From Candidatus Desantisbacteria bacterium CG2_30_40_21 (GTDB lineage Bacteria > UBA9089 > CG2-30-40-21): 22,373 nt of DNA. The translations under genes were made by a program, and so were the position numbers. Positions within the stretch are counted from its first letter, which is position 1, and the number at the start of each line of letters is the position of its first letter. Under the pieces are notes generated by a model, which was given only the letters and a program-made list of their open reading frames with translations, searched no databases and had not been told where the DNA came from. Shown here piece by piece: positions 7,279 to 16,400 of this stretch. The stretch spans positions 1 to 22,373 of the forward strand of contig MNYI01000132.1 of NCBI GenBank assembly GCA_001873945.1. Reading direction: 5' to 3'.

Positions 7279-8664
7279 TTACCTTATCACTGTCATCTTC
7301 CCTACCTTCCTTTGTGCCTTCATCTTCACCATATAAACATACATGCCGCTTGAGACTTTATCACCATTACTGTTTCGACCATCCCAGTGGCATACACCGT
7401 TTTGGGATGCTAATACTTGGACAAGCTCACCGTCTATCGTATATATCTCAACAACCACATTCTCTAATGGTAACGGACCAAAGGTCATATAATCATCTGT
7501 GGTCATGTCAAATGGGTTAGGATAGTTTACCGCTTCAGAGATACCCATTACCTTTTGGGTATAAGCAAGTATAGAGTAATACGAGAAATGATCTACACCA
7601 GCCACAACCCTGTTTGCCTCTGGTTCAACCCATGAGTCTGGGATTATCTCAAATCGCTGGGTTTGTTCATTTAATCTAAATATTCGCAGGGTAGTTTCAT
7701 GGATGTTAGTGCCGTCAACAAAACCGTCATGGTCATTATCCGGGTATGAAATGCTTATGGTCACCCTTTCCTTGAATTGATTAATAGGCTGATTATTATT
7801 GTTCACAGCAACAAATTCATAGGTTACGGTTCCTGGTATTGGTTCCATGGAAGGGTCAGCTATGGCTGCAATCATACCTGCAGATACAACCGATGCTGTT
7901 GCCGTTACAGGAATTATGCGGACGAAACTATCCACAGGAAGTACATTTGGTGGAATTATCACCTCAGCTTTCTTGTCCTGAGATTGTGCCTGTCCACCAT
8001 GTTCTTTTTCAATTAATTTACCAGATGATAAGATTGCCACAGTTACTACATCCTGTCGCACATCTGCATCATGTCCCTGTGGCCAGCCGTCTCCAGCATT
8101 ATGATTATAAAAATAGCTGTCAGTTGCAGTTACCGTAACCGTACAACTGCCTGAGATACCTGTCGGGGGTATAACCTTGAGATAAAAGGATTGCGTTTGG
8201 GCTGGATTAATGTGCAGTAAAGAGGTTGTGGCAACATCCTGCTGGTTTTTAACCAACAACGCTGTCCATGTCCCCCCTTTACCAATCAATGAAAATGAGA
8301 GACGAATCTCATCTGCCCCATTACCCGTATTCGTAACCTGATAAAGGTAGTAGGCAGAGCTGCCTACAGGTATCTCTTGAATCTTACCTGTGGTATTTGT
8401 CATGATTATTTCATGCACCTGTCCGACTGTAATAATCGTTGGCAGACAGGTAATTGACTTACCATTATTATACTTAAGCACAACATCCCCTGGCTGATTA
8501 ACAATCCCATCAATAACTGTAGGGCTGCCATTATCCCCGCCATTGGTGATAGCTGTGCCGCAAGGTGCGATTTCAGCATACACCAATGGCGTAGAAAGCA
8601 TGAAGGCATACCACAGGCATGATGCTATTAATATTAATTTAGGGTTAATAAACAACCGTTGCAA
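7279..8664 (-). CDS. Secreted protein with ZU5-like region and C-terminal FlgD-like/NPF sorting-type domain
   Basis: The product is 461 residues. A signal peptide ends at about VYA (residue 30). The next ~190 residues form a module shared with the DUF1566 protein next door (GGDNG, GDVV, KSITC, TVGQ). A ZU5-like region follows, with YPDNDHDGFVDG and ending VDHFSYYSILA. The last ~85 residues are a FlgD-like Ig module with YPNPF, WDGRNSNGDKVSSG and MYVYMVK, a form often seen as the C-terminal sorting or anchoring domain of secreted proteins in diderms. The TTG at 8664 is preferred: GGAGGT lies six bases before it. An earlier in-frame TTG (8682) would put that Shine-Dalgarno inside the gene. It is probably exported to the cell surface, and the downstream PorV-like gene is a plausible partner. 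Confidence 0.8.
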   Translation of the reverse strand: MQRLFINPKLILIASCLWYAFMLSTPLVYAEIAPCGTAITNGGDNGSPTVIDGIVNQPGDVVLKYNNGKSITCLPTIITVGQVHEIIMTNTTGKIQEIPVGSSAYYLYQVTNTGNGADEIRLSFSLIGKGGTWTALLVKNQQDVATTSLLHINPAQTQSFYLKVIPPTGISGSCTVTVTATDSYFYNHNAGDGWPQGHDADVRQDVVTVAILSSGKLIEKEHGGQAQSQDKKAEVIIPPNVLPVDSFVRIIPVTATASVVSAGMIAAIADPSMEPIPGTVTYEFVAVNNNNQPINQFKERVTISISYPDNDHDGFVDGTNIHETTLRIFRLNEQTQRFEIIPDSWVEPEANRVVAGVDHFSYYSILAYTQKVMGISEAVNYPNPFDMTTDDYMTFGPLPLENVVVEIYTIDGELVQVLASQNGVCHWDGRNSNGDKVSSGMYVYMVKMKAQRKVGKMTVIR

Positions 8665-8676
8665 TTTAGAACCTCC
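8659..8676 (-). promoter_or_regulatory. Ribosome binding site that selects the TTG at 8664
   Basis: The minus strand reads GGAGGT, then TCTAAA, then TTG. This is a near-perfect Shine-Dalgarno with ideal spacing. Confidence 0.6.
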
Positions 8677-8699
8677 AGACAATAGTAGCGATTCTCATT

Positions 8700-8730
8700 T
8701 TGACAGGATTAACAGGATAAACAAGATAAT
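8700..8730. repeat. caggattaacaggat-type short repeat
   Basis: The text tgacaggattaacaggat is a short internally repeated sequence (aggattaac/aggataaac) of a type widespread in intergenic DNA of environmental bacteria. It abuts the larger repeat cluster to its right. Confidence 0.45.
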
Positions 8731-8764
8731 TTCGTACCTATTCAGCTATCAAGAGATAGCTACA

Positions 8765-8890
8765 AATCGACAGAATCCTTCTTCTCCTTTCCTTGTCATT
8801 CTGGCTTGTCCAGAATCCTTCCTTCTTCTTATCCTGCCACATCCAACAAAGAAGGATTCCCGACAAGCGGGAATGACAGATCGCAGAGGG
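8765..8890. repeat. Direct repeat, first copy (~125 bp)
   Basis: This copy matches 8978-9099 with only a few differences. It begins cagaatccttcttctccttt at 8771, contains the palindrome attctgg-cttgt-ccagaat and ends with ggattcccgacaagcgggaa. It holds no gene. Confidence 0.75.
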
Positions 8891-9118
8891 CATGGATTCC
8901 CGACAAGCGAAAGTGACAGATCGCAAAGGGCATGGATTTCTTGTCCATTCTGGCTTAGCCTGTCCCCGCCTGTCAAGAATCGGCAGAATCCTTCTTCTCC
9001 TTTCCTTGTTATTCTGGCTTGTCCAGAATCCTTCTTCTTATCCTGCCACATCCAATAAAGAAGGATTCCCGACAAGCGGGAATGACAGATCACAGAGGGG
9101 AAGGATTCCCGACAAGCG
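8854..9118. repeat. Four copies of the ggattcccgacaagcg palindromic repeat
   Basis: Copies begin at 8854, 8894, 9063 and 9103. The full unit ggattcccgacaagcgggaa contains cccg/cggg arms and is followed by tgacagat in three copies. All face the same way. It is a REP-like family in a tandem cluster between two surface-protein genes. Confidence 0.75.
8978..9099. repeat. Direct repeat, second copy (~122 bp)
   Basis: Second copy of the unit at 8765-8890, differing by a few substitutions and a short deletion in the ccttcttctt run. The duplication suggests local amplification of a compound REP unit. Confidence 0.75.
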
Positions 9119-9130
9119 GGGACACCAAAG

Positions 9131-9189
9131 CGTCATTGCGAGGAGTTGCTGGCGACGAAGCAATCTCTCGTGCATGAGAGATTGCTTCG
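9131..9189. repeat. cgtcattgcgagg / cgaagcaatctc hairpin repeat
   Basis: The unit begins cgtcattgcgagg and ends in a perfect 14-bp stem: cgaagcaatctctc (9156-9169) and gagagattgcttcg (9176-9189) around a 6-base loop. It starts 14 bases past the stop codon of the DUF1566 protein. It may act as a transcription terminator or 3' mRNA stabiliser, but has no clear T-run. The same sequence is a common REP-like family. Confidence 0.7.
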
Positions 9190-9203
9190 TAGTAATTTAA
9201 TAG

Positions 9204-9325
9204 TTAAAAAGCCCGAACGGCACGCACATAGCCTGCGCCGTACTTATTGCCGACACCCTGGTTGCCATTGGCGAAGTACTGGCTCAACACATTGTCGCTA
9301 TTGTACTCCGTAGAGCTCCAATAGA
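9204..9325 (-). other. Candidate DGR variable region (C-terminal codons 447-485)
   Basis: The encoded text runs YWSSTEY...FANGNQGVGNKYGAG...YVRAVRAF. From memory, related DUF1566 targets and templates have asparagine runs at the same places (GNQNNNNKNNNN-YVRAVR). Here those positions are GGT, GTC, GGC, AAT, TAC and GGC codons, as expected if AAY codons had lost adenines. The invariant 3' part (GTG CGT GCC GTT CGG GCT) is GC-rich compared with neighbouring codons. No reverse transcriptase or template repeat is in the window, so the call is an inference. Confidence 0.5.
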
Positions 9326-10661
9326 CGCCACTATCAAAACCACCAACCACAGCTTTTTGCCCGTACAATAAATTTAACTCGTCTTTTGATGGTAAAAACC
9401 AATCGCTATAGCCGTTTAATACCAAATCGTCACAAAGTTTTGCAGCATAACTTCCTGCTCCCTGCACAGTAACAATCTTGGTTGTGTTTGCCTGCCCTGC
9501 ACCTACCGCAACATTTGTTGCACCTGTTGTTACATTGCTTCCATTATACCATTGTACTCCTGTGCTTTGGTCACTATCAGCGGCTATTAATCCGTGTTGC
9601 CCTGTGCCATCAATGTAAAATATGATGCCCCCGCCATAGTTTTGGCCTATAGTAAATGTAGAGGAACCTGTTGTAGATGAACCTTCACCCTCAATCCTCA
9701 CCTGATAGTACAATCTGCCGGAGGCAGTAGCAGCTACTGTACCAAGATTGAACTGAATTACATTAGAATTAAACTGTGCGTTATCACCATCAACAGCATC
9801 AGTTTTTCCAACTGCTGCAGCATATGTATCACCAATTGCACCCATCTTGATACTTCCGGTAACATAGGTGGTATACCCTGGGATCATATCCGTTACTGTA
9901 ACGACATTGGCATCTGCACTGCCGGTATTGCGATACTCAAGGCAATAGGTTATAAGTGAGCCAGGCACATTGGCATTAGGTCCAGTATAACCAGTTGGGT
10001 TGACTACCTGATATGTCTTAGTCAGGGCAATTATGGCTGATGAGCAGGTTGTGGTAGCACTGTCGGTTAATGAGTCAGCCCCGCCATATTGCCATCCTCC
10101 AACGATATATGCTGCCCCATCATTATAAGAGGTTGAAGCAGTAACAGCAATTGCGCCCTTCTCATTATCATTAGCAGAACCCGGTATCGTTACCCTCACC
10201 GTAAAAGTAGCTATAGCATCCTCAGCTATGGTTAAGCTGCTAACTGCTGCCCCATTCTTTAATACGGCTGCACTCCAGCCTGACGGCAATCCACTTGCAT
10301 TAAGTGCTAAAGCAAAAACATCTGTAGCATTACCCAAATTAACCAGTTGATACTCATAATCAACCGATTTTGCAGGCAATTCACTCTTATCCTCAGTCAA
10401 TGTCCCCCACTTACCACCGTATATTTGCCCTATAGTAACCGTAGCCACAGCACAGGTAATACTCTTTGTCCCGCTATCACCCACCTTAAATGTTGCCACA
10501 ACATCACCCACTGTATCGGTTATACCGACAGTACCGGCATCACCACCACTGATAATATTTGTTCCTGCTGTTACCCCGCTTGTCCCCGGTTCGGCAAACG
10601 ATAGCGTTGGTGTGCCAAACAGCAAGGCTGCACCAATTATCCCAAATAACAATCTTCGCAT
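9204..10661 (-). CDS. Secreted protein: shared N-module, DUF11 repeat, C-terminal DUF1566 (lectin-like) domain
   Basis: The product is 485 residues. A signal peptide ends at SFA (residue 23). Residues ~24-210 share a module with the FlgD-tailed neighbour (GGDAG, GDVVATF, KSITC, TIGQ). Residues ~222-325 are a DUF11-type Ig repeat (PGSLITYCLEYRNTG, VTDMIPGYTTYV). Residues ~335-485 are a DUF1566/Lcl-type domain (GGGIIFYID, DWFLPSKDELN, YWSSTEY, YVRAVRAF), related to C-type-lectin-like folds. The final ~39 codons look like a retroelement-diversified region: many codons are of the form NNC/NNT and the last stretch is GC-rich. The protein is probably surface-exposed and ligand-binding. AAGGA lies five bases before the ATG. 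The binding partner is unknown. Confidence 0.82.
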   Translation of the reverse strand: MRRLLFGIIGAALLFGTPTLSFAEPGTSGVTAGTNIISGGDAGTVGITDTVGDVVATFKVGDSGTKSITCAVATVTIGQIYGGKWGTLTEDKSELPAKSVDYEYQLVNLGNATDVFALALNASGLPSGWSAAVLKNGAAVSSLTIAEDAIATFTVRVTIPGSANDNEKGAIAVTASTSYNDGAAYIVGGWQYGGADSLTDSATTTCSSAIIALTKTYQVVNPTGYTGPNANVPGSLITYCLEYRNTGSADANVVTVTDMIPGYTTYVTGSIKMGAIGDTYAAAVGKTDAVDGDNAQFNSNVIQFNLGTVAATASGRLYYQVRIEGEGSSTTGSSTFTIGQNYGGGIIFYIDGTGQHGLIAADSDQSTGVQWYNGSNVTTGATNVAVGAGQANTTKIVTVQGAGSYAAKLCDDLVLNGYSDWFLPSKDELNLLYGQKAVVGGFDSGVYWSSTEYNSDNVLSQYFANGNQGVGNKYGAGYVRAVRAF

Positions 10662-10736
10662 CTCATTCCTTCTTGATTTTAATTTACATATTGATATTCA
10701 ATATGCTTACGATATCTACAATGCAACTATTTTTAT

Positions 10737-11906
10737 TCAATCATTACCCCCTTCAACTAACTCCTGCAAACTATACGGATACGCCTTCACCTCCATCAAT
10801 TGCACAAACTTCCACTCCTCATGCTTATGGAAGAAATCATTGCCACAAGGCACAAAAACCTGAACAAATCGTGCTTTTGCACCACCCCCTTGTGTTGTTA
10901 TTACCTTCATAGGGTCCCCTGTATCCGAAAGCTCATCCATCCCCTCACAGGCATTAATCCCTGAGGCAAGCACTGTCCAATTTTCACCATCCTCGCTCAG
11001 CCTGATACTATAATTCCTGCTATAAGCCAATTTTCGCCAATATACCTTTATCCTGTCAACAGGCTGAATAATTCCCATATCAATAACAACAAACTGATCC
11101 TGTAAGGTAACATCTCCGGATGTCGCCATCCCGGTAAAATAACTGGTATCCCCATCGGTTATCCGCTCAAGAAACCCCTTGTCAAGAGAAATATATTTAT
11201 CATCAGGGCATTCTATAAATGTCCCTGTAACCGTTGCATGAAGGGCAATATTATCCTCAAGTGTTGTAAACTTGCGGGCAGTTGAGATTGCCTCATGGCA
11301 ATCATTATCATAGGCTGTCAGCCGAAAATGATATGTTGTATCTGGCTGCAATCCATCAAGCATTATCTGATAAAAGTCCAGTAATGAGCCACGAATCATT
11401 AATTTATTATCCTCCAATCGTAGGGGCAACCCTTGCGATTGCCCTTCTTCTGTATCAGTTCCGTATTCTACCCATAGCTTAGTGAGTACATTTGTCCTGC
11501 ATAGGATAATCGCTGTCGTTTTGGTCAAGCTGCCCACACTTAGCTCTTCAAACAACGGTAAAGGGATCCCTGTGGTGGTAAATGTTGCTAATTCAGAGGT
11601 TGCGGTATGCCCATCTGTATCCTTGACCCTTACCTGATATTGATAAACCGTGCCAGCAAGCAGCCTATTCAGCCTCACGCTATGCGTTGTTGCCATTTCA
11701 ATACTTATAGCAAGATTATTCTGAAATTCCCGCACAGGATGATACATCACCTGACCGGTTGTCTCAATATTGGTTTCCCATTGGATCTGGGCATAGTGGT
11801 CGCCAAGATCTGTAGCAAGGACTACGATATTAACCTCCTCTGCCAAGGATAATTCAGGCATTAAGCAAATAATCAATATCCACATTATTTTCTTCAATCG
11901 TTTCAT
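10737..11906 (-). CDS. Secreted FN3-FN3-F5/8 type C (discoidin-like) protein
   Basis: The product is 389 residues. A signal peptide ends at about residue 22 (LSLA). Residues ~25-110 form a fibronectin type III-like domain (AQIQWETN, YQYQVRVKDTDG, FTT), and ~113-213 form a second (TTYHFRLTAYDNDCHE). Residues ~220-380 resemble an F5/8 type C, or discoidin, domain: ITDGDTSYFTG, VVIDMGIIQPVDRIKVYWR, YSIRLSEDGENWTVL and ARFVQVFV. Such domains commonly bind carbohydrates, so a glycan- or matrix-binding surface role is plausible. No catalytic domain is visible. The ATG has AAGGAG four bases upstream. It lies 35 bases after the ATP-binding regulator gene and 75 bases before the DUF1566 gene, so the genes are probably co-transcribed. 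Confidence 0.83.
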   Translation of the reverse strand: MKRLKKIMWILIICLMPELSLAEEVNIVVLATDLGDHYAQIQWETNIETTGQVMYHPVREFQNNLAISIEMATTHSVRLNRLLAGTVYQYQVRVKDTDGHTATSELATFTTTGIPLPLFEELSVGSLTKTTAIILCRTNVLTKLWVEYGTDTEEGQSQGLPLRLEDNKLMIRGSLLDFYQIMLDGLQPDTTYHFRLTAYDNDCHEAISTARKFTTLEDNIALHATVTGTFIECPDDKYISLDKGFLERITDGDTSYFTGMATSGDVTLQDQFVVIDMGIIQPVDRIKVYWRKLAYSRNYSIRLSEDGENWTVLASGINACEGMDELSDTGDPMKVITTQGGGAKARFVQVFVPCGNDFFHKHEEWKFVQLMEVKAYPYSLQELVEGGND

Positions 11907-11941
11907 TTGTCTCCTTTTTTTCTTCCGGCGTTAGTTTAATC

Positions 11942-13264
11942 TTAGCCATTTACCCTCCATTCGCCACTACGGGCAGACCCAATGTGTGCGATTGCACCTT
12001 TTTCTTTAAGTTTCTTCAAGTTATTTTCCACCGCTGTCGTGCCGATACCGAGTTTCTTGGCTATCACAGATATGGACATAAACTTGTCGCTTGCGATCAA
12101 CGAGAGAATTTTCTTTTCTGTTTCACCCCACTTTTCACCGACCTTATTTCCGACCCTTTCATCTAACTGGGCTTTCCTGAAATGGACAGAAAACCCGCCG
12201 AATTCTTCGCGAAATTCCGGCTCAGGCAACCCTGCCTTTTTACATTCATCAATAATCTTGATTGTGCCACGGCCCCAGGATTCAATCATTCCCGCCCTGA
12301 AGAATACATCTGCCAAAAATTCATTCCTTGGTTTGGAGGCATGCCATTTTTTCAAATCATCTATCTCAATATTTGGAGGCAAACCACCGTTATTCCAGAG
12401 GTTCAAGCCATCGGGAGATATCTTAATCTGAGTATGCGCACCCATATAGCTGCGGTGAATCACCGCGTTAATCAGTGCCTCACGCAAAGCGTCTTCCGGA
12501 AATTCCATGTTGTCTTTTCTGTATATTCCTTCATAAGTGATATTCGACACCAGATATTTTACACGAAGAATCTCCATCGCTTTTTCCACCTGCTCAAAAA
12601 GATTGCCTTCAATATCATCTGTGCTGATAATATCGATATCGTTGGCAAACTTGCCAATCTTGACATAAGCGGTCATGTAGAATTTCTTTGGGTCCTTGCT
12701 AAAAAGCAATAGAGCGGCACGCCGTAGTTTGCCTTTCTCCAGAAGGTTTAATTTATGCAGAATCGCTTGCACAGTTTTTTCACCTTCAATCAGGAGAATT
12801 CTTTTGGCGGCAAGTTTTTTAAATTTATTGATAGCAGCTGTATCTATATCTTTTAAGGTGGCATCCTCTTCGATAAATCCGTCCCAAGAACGCCCTGATT
12901 TCTCCATCAGTAATTCTACCAGCTCATGACCCTTGATTTCAATTGATGAACTGCCACTACGCGTATAAAAACGGCCGTGATAGGAAATTGGTGCGAAGGA
13001 TGGGACAACCGTTACTTCAATTATATCTTTGCCGACTTTCTTTTTTAGCATGATATCCGGCGTAATGCCTAAAATATCCTTCGTTTTGTTGGGAATATCA
13101 TCCATGTATCTGGCTGCATCCTTCACACCTATTGGTTTTCCCACATCGTCAATGCCGATATACAGTTTACCGCCTGCGGTATTAGCAAAGGCGCAAATTG
13201 TTTTTAAGCAATTTTCATTCCAATCCTGTTTGTATTCCTTATTCTGATTTTCAACCTTGCCCAT
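11942..13264 (-). CDS. AlbA_2/Schlafen-type ATP-binding transcriptional regulator
   Basis: The product is 440 residues and cytoplasmic. Residues ~5-120 are an AlbA_2 (Schlafen AAA_4-like) domain: EYKQDWNENCLKTICAFANT and GGKLYIGIDDVGKPIGV. Residues ~250-365 carry a HATPase_c_4 fold with an N-box-like REALINAVIHRSY, NNGGLP and FRAGMIESWGRGT. The last ~55 residues form a winged helix (EKKILSLIASD, SVIAKKLGIGTTAVENNLKKL). This is the standard domain order for this family of putative DNA-binding proteins. Members are reported as regulators, and some are linked to phage or mobile elements. Start: AAGGAG four bases before the ATG. It is the only clearly cytoplasmic protein in the surface block and may control the genes around it (inference). 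Confidence 0.9.
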   Translation of the reverse strand: MGKVENQNKEYKQDWNENCLKTICAFANTAGGKLYIGIDDVGKPIGVKDAARYMDDIPNKTKDILGITPDIMLKKKVGKDIIEVTVVPSFAPISYHGRFYTRSGSSSIEIKGHELVELLMEKSGRSWDGFIEEDATLKDIDTAAINKFKKLAAKRILLIEGEKTVQAILHKLNLLEKGKLRRAALLLFSKDPKKFYMTAYVKIGKFANDIDIISTDDIEGNLFEQVEKAMEILRVKYLVSNITYEGIYRKDNMEFPEDALREALINAVIHRSYMGAHTQIKISPDGLNLWNNGGLPPNIEIDDLKKWHASKPRNEFLADVFFRAGMIESWGRGTIKIIDECKKAGLPEPEFREEFGGFSVHFRKAQLDERVGNKVGEKWGETEKKILSLIASDKFMSISVIAKKLGIGTTAVENNLKKLKEKGAIAHIGSARSGEWRVNG

Positions 13265-13330
13265 AATGCTCCTTTATCGGCATTGGATTATTGCAAAACA
13301 AAAGTGATGGTTAGGTAAAAAATCAAATTT

Positions 13331-13360
13331 TCACCACAGAGGCACGGAGATACGGAGAAG
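13331..13360. repeat. caccacagaggcacggagat-type repeat
   Basis: The stretch tcaccacagaggcacggaga continues with tacggagaag. It belongs to the same CACAGAG family as the copy read in frame at 6104-6136 and resembles caccacaaaggcac at 50-63. It lies between the giant gene and the regulator gene. Confidence 0.6.
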
Positions 13361-13403
13361 ATTTGAGAGAGAACTGTAATATAATCAATTAGTTACATTC
13401 TTC

Positions 13404-16400
13404 TCACTTAATCCTCACCCTGAAATACACCCGTCCACTTTTTTCTGCTGGGACATTCCCTACATCAAATATTACAATTCCCCCATCCCAAGCTGCCCCA
13501 TCGCCATCCTGAGCGTCGCTTTTAATATCTGCTGTTTCGTATGTTGAACCAACCGTTCCTATTCGCAGGCTGCCTGTGATATATTCCGCATGTGTTAGTT
13601 CAGGTTTATTCATAATGCTAAGGTTTTGGATATTCTGTCCCCCAATATTTTCATAAGTGATGATATATGTAATTTCTGCCCCGGGCACAGGCGGACTGCT
13701 AATCGTGCCAAGGGTTGTTTGGGTAGTAATGGTTATGACTACATGTGTGCCCTCTGGAACATAAACAACCTGCTCTGTTGACCATGTTCCTGCTAAAAGC
13801 CCGGCATCAATAGATTGCACCGCCCAATAGTAGGTTGTGTCAGGTGCAGCCTTGAGTTTCATTGTTTTGCCCTTCAGCCCATAGTATCTGCCAAGCAAGG
13901 GAGAGCCGTATAAGGGTGAGATGATATTACCCTTTCCACTACTTGTGCCAACCCTGAGGTTATAGTATAACCCAGAAACTACTGTCTCTATATCAGACCC
14001 ATTGCCCCAATTCAGGGTAACAATACCAGAGTCAGGGATTGCACCAAATCCATTATCAGGCGGGGCTGGTGGATTGTTTGGATTATAATCAGCCGTATCA
14101 TTCCTGTATATTCTTGCAATACCCCCCTCACTGCTTGCCCCTACTATAAGAATATCCGTGTCTCCATCATGGTCATAGTCACCCCAATTAATCGCACCAT
14201 TAACTATCCCTGGCAAATTAATAGCCGTATCAAGGGTAAATGAACCATTTCCTTTATTTCTATAGATATTACAAATATCTCCCATCCCTGAAGGTTTACC
14301 GATTAAAGCAAGATCTAAAAATCCATCATTATTATAATCCCCCCATGATGCAAAGCTGATCCACACACCTTGTAACCCTGCATTAATATCTGTAAATGTG
14401 CCATTATCATTACGATATATTCTTGATATCCTGCCATCATCGCCACCACCTGTAAGGGCTACATCCATATCACCATCGTTATCATAGTCTGCCCAGGCAA
14501 GGCAGCCAACATATATGCCGGGCAGAATTATACCGCTATCCTCAAAAATATTATTATCCTTGTTATTATACACCTTAGTAATGTGTGATTCATTGCTGTC
14601 TTCACCATTTATACTCAAATCAAGTCGGCCATCGTTATTATAATCCACCCATGATAATGCTCCTTGGGATATGCCTGTGAGATTAGCATTAATATCAGTA
14701 AATACCCCATTATTATTTTGATATATTCTGGCAATCCTGCCTAGGCTATAACTATTTCCTGCCAGGGCAAGATCAATGTCCCCATCATTATCATAATCAC
14801 CCCACGAGGAAGCATTGGCAGACTCTGCATGAGATATTCCCGACAAATTGGCAGCAAGGCTGAATGTCCCTTGATCATTCCTAAATACCTTGCAGATATT
14901 ACCAGATAACGATAATCCGGAAATAAGAATATCCATATCGCCATCAGCATCATAATCTCCCCATATGGCAGAGGATATGGAAACCCCTGTTAATTCTTGT
15001 GCTAAGTTAAAACATGACACCATGGATAGTTTTGAGGTAATTGGGAGATTAATAGAGGAAACGGTTCCTTGTCCAGAGATGCCAATCGATGCAGGCTCAG
15101 ACAAGGTCATGCCAATGGTATTACCCAGTGTTGCAGATGCATAAATATTATACTTCACAGAGACATTATTGGATGTATTTGGTGCAAGCTCCATATTTAA
15201 TCCTGTAAAAACCGCATATCCATTAATAAAGCTTCTGGTACCTATTCGTATATCATTTTTATACAGCGACACTAAGCTAATATCTGCATCAGTGCACGAG
15301 CCAGATCTCTGAATCTTGATAGAGTCTATTGTAATTGTTCCTACTCCTGTTGAAAGAATGATGGTTTCAATGGGAACATTATTTACACCTCGCTGTATAA
15401 CCGATGGAGACATAGATGTGCCAGAGATAATAAGGATAGCCGCATTTTGTAAACAACAAGCCGTATCCGCAAGCTGTGGAGCATATTCAAGGGTATTGTT
15501 TTCACTAGCAAGGGTATAAAACTGATAATATCCCTGCCCTTCTGGACAATTAAATGAAAATGTGCCTGCAGCAGATGTCCCTGTTATGATTTTTGTTTCA
15601 GATGATGTCCATGTTCCCCATGTTATATTGTCAATGCTATGTTTATAATAAAGCCCTATAGAAACAAGCTCATCCCCATAGGCTTGAAAGGGAACCCCAA
15701 TAGGGACAGAGGCGTTAATGTATGGCGAAATAGGCTCTGCCCTTGAGGTAAGATAACTGTACTCAATGCTGGTGTTACTGCCCGGGGACACTCTCCATAA
15801 GGTAGTTGTGCCAAGTATACCATCCCCATAGTTTAGACCAACAATACTTTCACCAATATATCCAACCTGCTTATAATTAAACTGGATCTTGCCGCTCTCG
15901 TGGAGCACAGCCTCAAAGGTTGAAAGGCTATCCTTGCTTATGTCGCCATCAAAGTGTAAAATATTATGAAATTCTACTACCAGATACCTGTTTGGACTAA
16001 TGCCGCCCTGAAGGTAGTAAACAGTCCCGGTGCCTTGATGCCCATGAGAGTCCGGAGCAAGACTCCAATCGGTCCATAAAGGAGCAATCATATCAACCAT
16101 TGGTGCCCCATTATAATCAGAGTATGTTCCTCTGGGGAATTGTTCTGTACATCTATAATCAAGCCCTGTAGTAATAAATCCCATAAAACCATTGGTGCAT
16201 ACATTTATTGTGTTAAATCTTTGCCCATAAAACTGAAAATCAAATCCAAGAGGGATATTGAGCTTTGTGCCATCATCAAGGGCAGGGAAATCGATTGGTG
16301 TTCCAGTGGTAGCGTCAATCCATGTATGGGTTGTATTTGTGGCTGGTATGCCTTGAAATTCATAAGCACCCATGTCAACCGTGCCATTTGCTATGCGAGG

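Noticed and set aside
8765..9099. CRISPR or tRNA-like structure in the repeat island
   Set aside because: Only two copies of ~122 bp exist and their contents are palindromic REP-like units; no cloverleaf could be drawn.
9156..9189. Certain DGR cruciform downstream of the variable region
   Set aside because: The hairpin also belongs to a common REP-like family, so its position alone does not prove a role in retrohoming.
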